NCBI GenBank assembly: GCA_020852965.1 | Contig: JADYZV010000111.1 | Location: 124,001 to 188,000 of the forward strand | Direction of reading: 5' to 3' | From: Pirellulaceae bacterium | GTDB taxonomy: Bacteria; Planctomycetota; Planctomycetia; Pirellulales; Pirellulaceae | DNA length: 64,000 nucleotides | Shown: positions 43,955-53,853 of the stretch, in pieces | Position numbering within the stretch: position 1 is the first letter of the stretch | Layout: every line of letters starts with the position of its first letter | Position numbers and translations under genes: made by a program | Notes under the pieces: model-generated | Seen by the model: the letters and a program-made list of their open reading frames with translations, nothing else | What the model was told of the DNA's origin: nothing | Database searches by the model: none

Positions 43955-46900
43955 ATGAGCGTGAGGCGTGACAGCTACCGTGGTGTGTTACTGGCTTTCC
44001 TGCTGGGATGGCTGGGCATCGCTTCAGACGTACGGTGCGAAGAATTCCTCGGCGACCGTTCGGTGCACATCGATTGGACGCACCAGCAGCAATGGGGTGA
44101 CTTCGGCCTGCAAACCGCCGCGGCTGCGCCAGGTGCGCCAGGCTCCCCACTGCGCATCGGTGAAAAGACGTTCGAGCGAGGACTCGGGCATCACGCCAAC
44201 GGTGAGATTGTGATCGACCTGAAGGGGCAATTCGTCGAGTTTCGCTCGCTGATTGGCGTCCAATGGCAAGGCGGAAACAGAGGGAGCGTGGTCTTCCGCA
44301 TCGCCGTTGATGGCGCTGTCGTTTTTGAAAGCCCGCCGATGTCCGACAGCGACCCGGCTCAGGAAGTGACCGTGCCTCTACAGCATGCTCATGAACTGCG
44401 TTTGATTGCGACCGATGCCGGCGACGGTATCGGTAGCGACATGGCCAACTGGGTCGAGGCACGACTTGTCCGCGACCTGCACTCGCCACGCTTCGGTAAG
44501 ATCACCACAAGGCTGGCTGGCCAGCCGGCGCCCCCAGCCAGCGCCAGTACTTGCGGCTTCTCGCTAATCGCGAGTGACGCTGGTCCTCAAGTCGCCGTGA
44601 TGCAATTAGCCAATACATGTACGGTAAGTGTGCGGCAGGGGGAAACGGTCGACTTCGGTATCCCAGTAGAAAACCTCGCCGTACCGATGCGGGTCTCGGT
44701 GCAAGCCGCGATCCTTTACGGTCAGCAAGCGGAGGTGTCACTGGCGATCGATGAAAAACAGGTAGTCCAGTCAATCGAGGTTGGCGATTGGGTGACACTG
44801 GAGATCGAGGTCAGCTCGGCCGATCAGCTTTCCAAGATCGCTCTAGCCACTCACGGCATGGATGACGAGGCGGGCGTTCGCTGGCGACGACTGCGCTGCG
44901 TGACGGCGGAGTCATCGTTCGATGTTCCACTGGATTTTCCACAAGGCGAACAGCAGTTACCACCACGAATACTGCCGCCGCTACGTCCAGCCATCGAGCA
45001 AGAGCTCGTCGAGTGGGACTGGCGGATGCAGGATGGGATCGAGACCGAGCGAGAGTCTCGCACTTGGGAACAAGCGATCGAAAATGTCATGCAGCGCGGG
45101 GACAACCTGCTTCGCGATCTTGTTGCGGCGGGGAGTCCGCTGGTTGGGCTGACGAAGAGCTGGGAGGAACTGCGCAGCGAGCTACAGCGACTGTCGGCCA
45201 ACCCTCAAGCGAATGAATCGCAGTGGGAAGATCTTTGGCGACGTGTCCATCGCATTCGTAGAGATATCGCCTTCGCAAATCCGCTGGCGGACATCGGCCC
45301 GCTGTTGTTTGTCAAACGCGTTCCGAGCGCGTTTAGCCATCAATTGACACAGTATTCCGGCATACACGCCCGGCCTGGAGGGGGCGTTTTCGTGCTTGAC
45401 AATCCCGGTACTTCGATGCACAGCCGTCAGCTCGCCACGCTACCGGAGGGGAGCTATCAACATCCCGAAGTATCGTGGGATGGGAAACGTGTGATGTTTG
45501 CGTTCTGCGAAACTGAATCGGCAACGTCCGATCCGTCAAGCACTCAGGAGCAGCACTACCACCTTTTCGAAGTGGCCAGCGATGGCTCCGATCTCCGGCA
45601 GGTGACCGATGGCCCCTACGATGACTTTTCACCACGCTATCTGCCGAACGGGAAGATCCTCTTTCTGTCGACGCGACGGGGCGGATTCCATCGATGCGGC
45701 CGCGGCCCCTGCCCTGTCTACACACTGGCGGTCGCTGAGGCGGATGGCTCGAATCCACACGTCGTCTCTTTCCACGAAACTCAGGAATGGGATCCGGCTG
45801 TCCTCAACGATGGTCGCGTGATCTATACCCGTTGGGACTATGTCGACCGAAACGCGGTCCACTATCAGCAACTGTGGAGCGTGCGCCCCGATGGCAGCGA
45901 CGTCAGGGCGTACTACGGCAACAACACTTTTAATCCCGTCGGAATCTGGGAAGCGCGTCCCATCCCGGGCTCGGGGCGCGTCATGGCGACCGCCGGCGCG
46001 CACCACGCCATGACGGCGGGCTCGATCATCCTGGTCGATGTAACTCAGGGAGTCGACGGTCCCGAGCCGATCATGCGACTCACTCCCGACGCGCTCTTTC
46101 CGGAGAGCGAATTTCCTGTCCAAGGCTGGCATGCTCCCACGGGCGTGCCCACTCCGCCGCAGATACCGCCCGAGGAGCAGCGTTGGCCAGGGCACTGCTA
46201 TCGCACTCCCTACCCACTTTCCGAAAGCTACTTCCTAGCCGCCTACAGTTTCGACCCGCTGATCGGTGAGCCGCATGCCAACCCGGCCAACATGTTTGGT
46301 CTGTATCTCGTCGATCGGTTTGGAAATAAGGAGTTGATCTACCGCGATGCGAACATCGGCAGTCTCTGGCCAACTCCGTTGCGGGCTCGTCCATCCCCGC
46401 CCGCTCTGGCTTCCACGTTGCAAGAAACGTACGAGGGCGAAGGAACGTTTCTGGTGCAGAATCTCCACGAGAGCTGGCCGAAACTCCCACAGCAGACAAA
46501 GATTGAGCGACTCCGCATTCTGCAAGTGTTGTTAAAGACGACGCCTCATGCGAACACTCCAAAAGTTGGACTGGCCAACGCTTCGCCGGGTAAGCAAGTC
46601 CTGGGGACCGTGCCCGTCGAGCCCGATGGCTCGGCCTACTTCCGCGCCCCAGCCGGAGTTCCGCTTCTATTCCAGGCGTTGGACGAGCAAGGAATGGCGG
46701 TGCAGACGATGCGCAGCCTGACCTACTTGCAGCCGGGTGAGCAGGCCACATGCATCGGCTGTCACCAATACCCTGGCCGCGTTCCCAAGCCCGGTTTTTC
46801 CGCAGTGGCTCAGTCGCGAGCGCCTTCGACGATCGCTGCCGGCCCCGATGGCTCCAAGCCGATGAGCTATCCGATTCTGGTTCAACCGGTTCTCGATAAG

Positions 46901-47263
46901 CACTGCATCGACTGTCACAGTGGTGTGTCAGCAGCGGGGGGCGTTGACCTGACGGATACTCCCGACGGAAGTTTTACCGCATCGTACAACGCCCTGGCAC
47001 CGCTGGTCTCGTTCTCCGAGTGGAATGGTCCGCCGAGTGCCAACGCTGAGCCACAGACTCGACCAGACATTTTTGGTGCGCGGGCCAGCAAACTGATGGC
47101 GATGCTACTCAATGGGCACGAGGGGGTTAAACTCGACGCCGACGATATCGAGCGCCTGGCTACATGGATGGACGCAAACGCGCTGTTCTATGGCACCTTC
47201 GACTTGGATGGCCAGCAACGCCAGCAGAGCGGCGAACGCATCGCAGAACCGTCTCTGAAGTGA
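43955..47263 (+). CDS. Exported NPCBM/HzsA-like protein with CxxCH motifs
   Basis: 1102 aa with a signal peptide (cleavage near RC-EE, residue 28). Residues 30-175 form an NPCBM carbohydrate-binding module (GLGHHANGEIVIDLKGQFVE, GNRGSVVFRIAVDGAVVFES). The middle has Tol/PD40-like propeller blades (SWDGKRVMFAFCETESATSD, FSPRYLPNGKILFLSTRRGG) in the arrangement of the HzsA-related family. C-terminal CIGCH (about 933-937) and CIDCH (about 984-988) are possible c-type haem sites. Function unknown; a role in extracellular polysaccharide use is inferred. Hydrazine synthase activity is not implied. Confidence 0.88.
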   Translation: MSVRRDSYRGVLLAFLLGWLGIASDVRCEEFLGDRSVHIDWTHQQQWGDFGLQTAAAAPGAPGSPLRIGEKTFERGLGHHANGEIVIDLKGQFVEFRSLIGVQWQGGNRGSVVFRIAVDGAVVFESPPMSDSDPAQEVTVPLQHAHELRLIATDAGDGIGSDMANWVEARLVRDLHSPRFGKITTRLAGQPAPPASASTCGFSLIASDAGPQVAVMQLANTCTVSVRQGETVDFGIPVENLAVPMRVSVQAAILYGQQAEVSLAIDEKQVVQSIEVGDWVTLEIEVSSADQLSKIALATHGMDDEAGVRWRRLRCVTAESSFDVPLDFPQGEQQLPPRILPPLRPAIEQELVEWDWRMQDGIETERESRTWEQAIENVMQRGDNLLRDLVAAGSPLVGLTKSWEELRSELQRLSANPQANESQWEDLWRRVHRIRRDIAFANPLADIGPLLFVKRVPSAFSHQLTQYSGIHARPGGGVFVLDNPGTSMHSRQLATLPEGSYQHPEVSWDGKRVMFAFCETESATSDPSSTQEQHYHLFEVASDGSDLRQVTDGPYDDFSPRYLPNGKILFLSTRRGGFHRCGRGPCPVYTLAVAEADGSNPHVVSFHETQEWDPAVLNDGRVIYTRWDYVDRNAVHYQQLWSVRPDGSDVRAYYGNNTFNPVGIWEARPIPGSGRVMATAGAHHAMTAGSIILVDVTQGVDGPEPIMRLTPDALFPESEFPVQGWHAPTGVPTPPQIPPEEQRWPGHCYRTPYPLSESYFLAAYSFDPLIGEPHANPANMFGLYLVDRFGNKELIYRDANIGSLWPTPLRARPSPPALASTLQETYEGEGTFLVQNLHESWPKLPQQTKIERLRILQVLLKTTPHANTPKVGLANASPGKQVLGTVPVEPDGSAYFRAPAGVPLLFQALDEQGMAVQTMRSLTYLQPGEQATCIGCHQYPGRVPKPGFSAVAQSRAPSTIAAGPDGSKPMSYPILVQPVLDKHCIDCHSGVSAAGGVDLTDTPDGSFTASYNALAPLVSFSEWNGPPSANAEPQTRPDIFGARASKLMAMLLNGHEGVKLDADDIERLATWMDANALFYGTFDLDGQQRQQSGERIAEPSLK

Positions 47264-47334
47264 ACTACAGCCCGCTAGTGCCACGAGCGAGTAAGCTCAT
47301 GGGCAGCGAGGTAGGCTTATCGAGGCGATCGATT

Positions 47335-47461
47335 GTTTAACCGCGCAGCGCGCCCGCATGGTGAATTGAGACCGAGAAGACAGCCCTAGCGGCACAGATG
47401 GTCGCCCCAATGGGTGTCGCAATTTGAGCCAGCACTTAGGCGGCGCGCTGCGCGGCTAAAC
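47335..47461. repeat. Inverted repeat pair with 20-bp arms
   Basis: Left arm GTTTAACCGCGCAGCGCGCC at 47335 and right arm GGCGCGCTGCGCGGCTAAAC ending 47461 pair at 19 of 20 positions around 87 bp. It lies in the 354-bp gap before the GH99-like gene, which holds no gene otherwise. Could be a small MITE; only one copy seen here. Confidence 0.7.
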
Positions 47462-47617
47462 AGACCCAATTGGCTTCGAGCCGTGAAGTCAGCACTCAGA
47501 CACTGGACGGAACTTAAGGCTTAAGGCACCAAGGCCGAAGCGGCTAATTATGCGAAGGACCTTATGCATTGTCGCTCACTCTATTAACCTGCAACAGAAA
47601 CCCAAGAGGCATTTTCA

Positions 47618-49987
47618 ATGCGAATAGATCTACTGGTATGGACGCTGGCAGCGAGCCTGATTGTGCAGCTAGGTTCGGATCGCACGGCCATCGCGCAATC
47701 GGCTGTTACGGTCCAAGAATGGACGTTCGATACTGCTGGCAATCGAGAGCATTGGAGTGGAGCGAGTGGTGTCACAGACATCGTCGTCCGCGATGGCGTG
47801 CTTCGTGGTGTCATCAGCGGACGCGATCCGTTTATTTCCATTTCAGATCTCGACATTCCTGCGCGACCCTGGAATGTGTTTCAGGCGCGATTGCGCATCG
47901 TTCAAGACGAGCCATTATCGCAGCAGCAGGGGGAACTGTTTTATGCCAATTCCAATGTTGGACCGTACGCTGGCTTCTCTCAGGCAAAATCGAATCCCTG
48001 GACCGTGCCGGAGGCCAATACCTGGGAGGTGTTTACTATTTACCCGTTTTGGAGTGAAGAAAAAAAGATCATCAAACTTCGGCTCGATTTTCCTGCGCCC
48101 ACGGAGGAACAGATCGGCAAGGCGATTGTCGAAATCGATTGGATGAAAATCAGCGACTTGAAATTGGAGACGCAGTCGGAGATCAAACCCTCCTGGACGA
48201 TCGAGGGGGGCCAGTTGAACTCCTGGGACTCACCCATGTTCTCGCTGGATACGAAGCAAATCGGGAGCTGGCTGACAATCGATGCATCCTGGGATACTCC
48301 ACGACCCGTCGAATTTTCCTGGATGAACGATTCGGGAGATTTTAATTCGACGATCATTGAACTCGATGGGAATTCGAGCCGACTGGTAAACATTGATCTA
48401 GCCAACAGCAAGTACTGGCAGGGGCGCATTCATCAGTTCAAGTTGCGCGCGCTCTCCGGTTCGGAATCACCGGCCGCTGTCATATTTCGATCGGTGGCAG
48501 TGAATCCTTCACCGCAGGGACCAGCCCATATCGGCGTGATGTTCAGTGGAATTGAGGATGCCATCGTCCGCGCCGGATACGAAACTGCATTTTTTCTAGA
48601 TTTGGTCAACAACGGTGGCGAGGTCACACCCGAACTGAGACTTGGCGACATCAAATTGCCTCAAGGAGTCACGCTGATTTCAACGCCGGACCAGCCAACG
48701 ATCGCTGCTTTAAAAGTCGGTGAACGACGCCGGATGTTGTTTCCGTTGAAAGTGACCAAAGCGGTCGAGGGAACGATCGCCTTGAATTTGACCGCTGCTG
48801 GAGAAGAGCAATTCCAGGCGACCGCTGTGGAGATTCCGATTTCCGTCCTGCCCTCCTTGAATCTTTCCAAGGTGGGCTACGTGCCAGAGCCAGAACCGGT
48901 GAAATCAGAATTTGAAGTCGGTGCATTCTATTTTCCCGGCTGGTATCACGGGCATTCCTGGTCCCGTGTTTGGAACCGTTGTCCCGTTCGGCGGCCTTTG
49001 TTGGGATGGTACAACGAATCTAGTCCGGAAGTGATCGACTGGCAGATCAAGTGGTCGGTCGAAAACGGAATCCAGTTTTATATGGTCGATTGGTATTGGA
49101 GCAAAGGCAATCGCCAACTGGAACATTGGATCGAAGGCTTTCAGAAGGCAAAGTACAAGTCCTACTTGAAGTGGGCCGTGATGTGGGCCAACCACAACGG
49201 CCCCGGCAGCCACTCCCTAGAAGATCAGACGCAAGTCACGCAGTATTGGATCGACCACTACTTCAACACACCTGAATACTACTGCATCGATGGTAAGCCT
49301 GTCGTGATGATCTGGTCTCCAGCCGGTATGGATAACGACATCTTGGCGATCGAAAAAGCGCAGGGGCGCGAGCTTAAGAAGGGCCAAGGGGTCAAGCAAT
49401 TGCTCGATCTGTCACAGGAAATGGCGAAAGAGGCGGGCCTCGAAGGGATCTATTTCGTGGCGATGAAGTTCCCCGAGGCGTCGACCGATGCCGCCGATAT
49501 CCAGTGGCTAGCTGACGCCGGATTTGAAATGACCTCGATCTATCATTTTATGGAAGATGGAGGGATGGCGCGCGATCGGCGCAAGTTCGACTTCGAACTC
49601 GTCGTTGAGGCATCGAAGCCCTTCTGGGAGCGCAGGAACAAGACGGGAATACTGCCGTTCCTCCCCAATTTGTCGACCGGTTGGGACGATCGTCCGTGGA
49701 ATGATCATCGATGGATCGCCGAAAGAACTCCAGCCAAGTTCGCAGGGATTTGCCGACAATTCCGAGAGTTCTCGAAGGAGTCTGGAATCAAGCGGGCGCT
49801 GCTTGCTCCGGTGAATGAATGGGGCGAAGGCTCGTATGCCGAACCCTGTCGCGAGTTCGGATTCGGAATGTACGAAGCGATTCGTGACAACCTTTGCGAG
49901 CGCCCTGAAGCCGGGTGGCCGCTCAACTACGGCCCCAAAGACGTCGGACTGGGACCCTACGAATACACCGATGGTGCGAAGTATTAA
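47618..49987 (+). CDS. Exported GH99-like (WbsX-type) domain protein
   Basis: 789 aa; signal peptide to about residue 26. An N-terminal beta-sandwich region (30-300) and an Ig-like part (300-420) precede a GH99-like/WbsX domain (about 430-770): EVGAFYFPGWYHGHSWSRVW, QFYMVDWYWSKGNRQLEHWI, YYCIDGKPVVMIWSPAGMD and VNEWGEGSYAEPCREFGF. GH99 enzymes cut endo-alpha-mannosides; in this distant branch the substrate is unknown. Start behind AAGAGGC. The neighbouring genes are also exported, suggesting a polysaccharide-use region. Confidence 0.88.
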   Translation: MRIDLLVWTLAASLIVQLGSDRTAIAQSAVTVQEWTFDTAGNREHWSGASGVTDIVVRDGVLRGVISGRDPFISISDLDIPARPWNVFQARLRIVQDEPLSQQQGELFYANSNVGPYAGFSQAKSNPWTVPEANTWEVFTIYPFWSEEKKIIKLRLDFPAPTEEQIGKAIVEIDWMKISDLKLETQSEIKPSWTIEGGQLNSWDSPMFSLDTKQIGSWLTIDASWDTPRPVEFSWMNDSGDFNSTIIELDGNSSRLVNIDLANSKYWQGRIHQFKLRALSGSESPAAVIFRSVAVNPSPQGPAHIGVMFSGIEDAIVRAGYETAFFLDLVNNGGEVTPELRLGDIKLPQGVTLISTPDQPTIAALKVGERRRMLFPLKVTKAVEGTIALNLTAAGEEQFQATAVEIPISVLPSLNLSKVGYVPEPEPVKSEFEVGAFYFPGWYHGHSWSRVWNRCPVRRPLLGWYNESSPEVIDWQIKWSVENGIQFYMVDWYWSKGNRQLEHWIEGFQKAKYKSYLKWAVMWANHNGPGSHSLEDQTQVTQYWIDHYFNTPEYYCIDGKPVVMIWSPAGMDNDILAIEKAQGRELKKGQGVKQLLDLSQEMAKEAGLEGIYFVAMKFPEASTDAADIQWLADAGFEMTSIYHFMEDGGMARDRRKFDFELVVEASKPFWERRNKTGILPFLPNLSTGWDDRPWNDHRWIAERTPAKFAGICRQFREFSKESGIKRALLAPVNEWGEGSYAEPCREFGFGMYEAIRDNLCERPEAGWPLNYGPKDVGLGPYEYTDGAKY

Positions 49988-50044
49988 ATCTAAACAGCAA
50001 GTGGCATAAAGTAAGGTGTAACCGATCACGAGTCAGTCGTTTGT

Positions 50045-50303
50045 TGACCACGAAAAGCACGAAGGACACGAAAGGTGGTTCTGTTCTTCTTCAATTGTTT
50101 CGTGCACCCCTAGATTTCATCCTCGAAATATTTTAGTGGACGAATCGTTCATATTGCCCTGTGTAAACTTTGGATTGCGCTCCCATGATTCTGCAACTTC
50201 CTTCTTTGAACAGTATTTCAGCATTGCTTATTACATCATTGCTGGATCGCAAAAAACAGCCGCAGAGTTTTTTTCGTGTCCTTCGTGTGTTTCGTGGTTA
50301 ATA
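50045..50303 (-). mobile_element. Family C miniature element, copy C3, with GxxExxY-like frame remnant
   Basis: Ends: TGACCACGAAAAGCACGAAG at 50045 and TTTCGTGTCCTTCGTGTGTT with TTCGTGGTTAAT ending 50303. On the minus strand the frame 50225-50133 reads NAEILFKEGSCRIMGAQSKV, YTGQYERFVH and a stop, parallel to the frame in copy C1. Both copies stop at the same VH codons, just after the same point of the parental frame. It fills the 363-bp gap before the GxGYxYP gene. Confidence 0.65.
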
Positions 50304-50350
50304 CAACTCACAACCCTCCAAGTTCGTGAACAATTAAAGTAAGGTTTGCC

Positions 50351-52228
50351 ATGTACACACTTTCCCGCTTAACAATCGCTCTCGCTCTACTGCTGGCAAC
50401 CGACATCGCGCGCGCCCAGGTGCCTGCGCCCGCCGAGGTGTTTTTCTACGACGCGGGGCAACTGCACGCACTGGATCTTGCGCAGCCGAGCAATGCAACT
50501 CGCGTGTGGGATACACTCCATGCCCTGTCCGCTTTGCAAGGGATCGTCAATCGCGAATCACCGCGTTTAATGATTAGTTACTGTCGCGAGTATGGTATCA
50601 ATACGGACCAATTCTGGCTGGATTGGTTGCGCAATGAGGATGGTTGGCTGGGCCAGGCTTCGCTCGTTTCGCTGGAGTCTCTAGAAGCCATCGTGACGAA
50701 TTTTCGGAATGACATTGAAGGGGTCGTTGTCTATGACCCAGCCGTCCCCGCCACCTCGTGTGCCGCATCGACCGCAGCCGGCTGCGAGGATTTAATTCCG
50801 GTGAGGTTCAGTCGTGAACCGGAATCGGTCTATCGGCTGCTAACTGAAAAACTTGGTTTGTCAGTGAAGCTATGGCTGGTTCATCCTGACGGTTCAAGCA
50901 TGTTCACAGGCCAGGGGACACTTCCGAACTCGGATGAGCCCAGCAGCGGCAGCGCCAAGGTGGACGTCTATCGCTGGGCAATCTCGCGCTACATCCGGCC
51001 CGAGAGTAAGTGTGACACTCGCTATGCCGCATACTACATCGATGCGTTTTGGATGTCGCGACCGAACAATGCCAGTTTCGATATGCACACGCTGACCAAC
51101 CACGATTACTTTATTTCTAAGCGAGCTTTCTTTTTTGATCTTTCGCCGTGGGGTGACGAACCGCCGGTGGATGATCCGCTGCAACCACTTGGACTCGACA
51201 AACAAACCCTACTCTCAGTGCTGGCAGGGCTCCAGCGGGCTGCACCTCAAAGCATCATTAAGATTGGCGGCTTTCCCCCTTGGCCATTCAAATACACCGC
51301 CCACGGCGGTTCAGGAAAACATGAGGGCGTTCCGACCGAGTGGGAGTTTACCCGTTTGATCTCACAGTTCAATGCCTACCACGAAGCCGACGCTGCCTCC
51401 CTGGGTGGGATCGCCAACGCATCGTTCATGACTCACTATCCGCTTGCCGATCGCTATCCTCAGCCCAATCCCAAACCGACTCTTTCGCAGTGGCAAGCGG
51501 CCGGGCACGTGAATGCGGAGGGTGAGCTAGCGGCGAAACTATTCGTCGGCCACTACGCCGGTGACTACGACTCGCCCGCTTGGCTTTACAAGGCGGTTCC
51601 CGCGTTCTTTAGTGACGATCAGCGCGGGCAGATTCCGTTGGCTTGGGCGTTTGATCCTAACCTTGCCGACCGCGCGCCCCAAGCACTTGTCTACGCCTAC
51701 CAGCGCGCAAGCAAGAACGATTTCTTCATTGCCGGTGATTCGGGAGCTGGCTATTTGAATCCACGCGCGCTGAGCGTACGACCCGATTCAAAGCTGCCAT
51801 CCGGTCTAGCGCTGTGGCAAGCTCACAATCAACACTATTACGATCGCTGGGGAATGACGATTACCGGCTTCATGCTCGATGGATCAGCGGGCGGTTCCAC
51901 GGCGGAAGAATTGTTGGCCTATCGAGCATTCAGCCCGGACGGTTGCGGCGTCCACTACGGTTGGCCAGCGCCACCAAGCGTGATCGCCGACGTAGCCACT
52001 TGTCCCTATCGCGATTTGCCTAACTCTCCGCAGGCTGCGGCCGCCTTCATTGCCGGCGAAGCTCGGAAGGTAACCAACTCAGCTCGCTTCCTGTGGGCGC
52101 GCAGCATTCTCAAACCGCCCACCTGGTACGCCAACGTGTCACGGATTTTACGAGAGCAATACCCAGACGCGCTAGTTGAAGTGGTCGACCCCTACACGTT
52201 TTTTGGACTAGTGCGTTTTCAAAAATAA
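50351..52228 (+). CDS. GxGYxYP-family exported protein
   Basis: 625 aa with a signal peptide to about residue 23. N-terminal region FYDAGQLHALDLAQPSNATR, VWDTLHALSALQGIVNRESP is the GxGYxYP N-terminal domain; the family motif appears as DSGAGYLNP at about 463-471, where the second Tyr is Asn. These are putative glycoside hydrolases with a TIM-barrel-like fold, found near polysaccharide-use genes; no reaction is known. Start behind TAAGG. Confidence 0.85.
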   Translation: MYTLSRLTIALALLLATDIARAQVPAPAEVFFYDAGQLHALDLAQPSNATRVWDTLHALSALQGIVNRESPRLMISYCREYGINTDQFWLDWLRNEDGWLGQASLVSLESLEAIVTNFRNDIEGVVVYDPAVPATSCAASTAAGCEDLIPVRFSREPESVYRLLTEKLGLSVKLWLVHPDGSSMFTGQGTLPNSDEPSSGSAKVDVYRWAISRYIRPESKCDTRYAAYYIDAFWMSRPNNASFDMHTLTNHDYFISKRAFFFDLSPWGDEPPVDDPLQPLGLDKQTLLSVLAGLQRAAPQSIIKIGGFPPWPFKYTAHGGSGKHEGVPTEWEFTRLISQFNAYHEADAASLGGIANASFMTHYPLADRYPQPNPKPTLSQWQAAGHVNAEGELAAKLFVGHYAGDYDSPAWLYKAVPAFFSDDQRGQIPLAWAFDPNLADRAPQALVYAYQRASKNDFFIAGDSGAGYLNPRALSVRPDSKLPSGLALWQAHNQHYYDRWGMTITGFMLDGSAGGSTAEELLAYRAFSPDGCGVHYGWPAPPSVIADVATCPYRDLPNSPQAAAAFIAGEARKVTNSARFLWARSILKPPTWYANVSRILREQYPDALVEVVDPYTFFGLVRFQK

Positions 52229-52364
52229 AAGGTAATCGCTCACGAGCTTCTTACTTAGACGGATAACAGGCACAGACGACAACTTTGCTCGCTTCCACGC
52301 ATTCTTACAGTGCCAGGCGAATGGCACGAGCGATTGCAAAACGCGTCAACGGCTACGATAAAAG

Positions 52365-52431
52365 GTGGGGTAGGCTTCCAGCTTGCCTTTTTAGAAACAT
52401 TCGAGAAATGCAGTTCGGAAGCTTACGCCAC
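52365..52431. repeat. Family B hairpin repeat, copy B6, overlapping a stop codon
   Basis: Arms GTGGGGTAGGCTTCCAGCTTGC and GCAGTTCGGAAGCTTACGCCAC. On the minus strand the right arm provides GTGGCGTAA, which is the end (V-A-stop) of the ceramidase-like gene. The gap 52229-52364 has no gene. Confidence 0.75.
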
Positions 52432-53853
52432 TGTTCGCTCGAGCAATTGCACGACCGCAGCCGTCAATTCAGCGGCGGCGGTGGACGTGAACGGAGGGAT
52501 GTCGAGGATCTTGGGGACGGTCAAAGCTTCGTATTCACCGTTGCGATAGGCGGCTGCGTCGGTCAGATAGCCGATCAAACCGTCGGTGTAGCCAACCACA
52601 AAGGTCTCCGACAGGGGTGAACTTCGCTGGATCGCCAGACCGTAGTAGCTGTATAATTCGGACGGATGGAAGATGAATCCCACTTCGCCGATCTGCATGG
52701 CACTGATCATGACTGGTAACTCTTTACGGTCTGATGGTCGATTGAAATTGCTTTCATACCACGCCTGCGCAAAACCTGCGTCGACCCAATCATGGCTCGC
52801 GCACAACTCGGGATTGTCACGATAACGCTGCAGCCAAGCGTTGAACATATCCAAGTTGAGCGCGACGCCATGCGAGGTGGTCTGCATCCGAAGAGTCGTT
52901 ACGGGGACCTCTTTCAAGTTGTGCATCGCCTCCTCGATCGCCGCGTGCACGGCCTGTGCTGTTTGCTCTGCATCTCCTCGCCAGGGATCGCCGGCACCTG
53001 GATTGACGTCTCCCGCATGCCCTTGCAGAAAAGAGGGGGCGACGTGAAGGCTCTCGATCACTCGTTGACGTACCAGGCCTGGCCAATCGGGCCCCGCCTG
53101 TTCGTCGGCATAACAGACCGGATGAGCGGAGAAGTGATACCACAGCAAGTTGGGCTTGTCGCCGCTGCGTTCGAAATACAAGACGCGAACCATTGTATCC
53201 AGCCAGCGCTCGGAATCGGTCGAATTCGCACCGAACAGGTCGTCGCTTTTAAAGTCTTTGGTAGTACGATTAAAATTGCCACCGACCGCGCGGCTCTTAC
53301 CAACCAGAAGTTTTGCTGGCGCCAGATCTGCCTGAGCTAGTTTGACTGCTTCGACCGCCTTGTTCTCGACGGTCGACATGTAATCTTCGGGAATGGCTCC
53401 CCATTGGCGCAGATAGAGGAAGGCAGGCATCGAATGCGTGTGCGTCGAGCAGACTCGCACGTTGGCTGCAGGGATCTGTGTCGCCACAGCGACTTGTTGC
53501 TGAATGCGGCGAGCCACTTCATCGGACGCACCGGCTAAATCGAGCGAGATCAAAGCCACTTGGGCATCACCGAGTTGCAGCACCAATGCGCGGGCAGCGG
53601 TCGGTTGACGAATTCCCTCGACACGACGCTCGTTGCCGGGGACACGATGGAAGCCACCCATTTCGATCCCGAGGGGAGGCGTCGTATCGACCACTCCCTC
53701 GCCGACCGAGAAAGTTCCACCGTTAGCTTTCACAGCATAGACATTCGGCAATATACCTAGCGAGGCGCTGCAGATCCCTGTACCTAGCGTGCCTGCCAGA
53801 AATGTGCGACGGCGTATGTCAGAGCGTGAACTATGGTTTTTCGAGTTAGTCAT
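52423..53853 (-). CDS. Neutral/alkaline ceramidase-like exported protein
   Basis: 476 aa. The start at 53853 follows GGAAAC and gives a Tat leader with RRRTFLAG at residues 14-21. The mature protein matches the N-terminal domain of neutral/alkaline non-lysosomal ceramidase: VGEGVVDTTPPLGIEMGGF, ALVLQLGDAQVALISLDLAG, RVCSTHTHSMPAF (zinc ligands in HTH), FSAHPVCYA and FLQGHAGDVNPGAG. It is shorter than true ceramidases (about 650 aa), as usual in bacteria where the substrate is unproven. The last two codons come from a family B repeat. Confidence 0.88.
   Translation of the reverse strand: MTNSKNHSSRSDIRRRTFLAGTLGTGICSASLGILPNVYAVKANGGTFSVGEGVVDTTPPLGIEMGGFHRVPGNERRVEGIRQPTAARALVLQLGDAQVALISLDLAGASDEVARRIQQQVAVATQIPAANVRVCSTHTHSMPAFLYLRQWGAIPEDYMSTVENKAVEAVKLAQADLAPAKLLVGKSRAVGGNFNRTTKDFKSDDLFGANSTDSERWLDTMVRVLYFERSGDKPNLLWYHFSAHPVCYADEQAGPDWPGLVRQRVIESLHVAPSFLQGHAGDVNPGAGDPWRGDAEQTAQAVHAAIEEAMHNLKEVPVTTLRMQTTSHGVALNLDMFNAWLQRYRDNPELCASHDWVDAGFAQAWYESNFNRPSDRKELPVMISAMQIGEVGFIFHPSELYSYYGLAIQRSSPLSETFVVGYTDGLIGYLTDAAAYRNGEYEALTVPKILDIPPFTSTAAAELTAAVVQLLERTVA

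Noticed and set aside
43955-47263. Hydrazine synthase (anammox) assignment
   Set aside because: The protein resembles the HzsA-related family only in part and has an NPCBM module; no hzsB/C, hydrazine dehydrogenase or other anammox genes are nearby.
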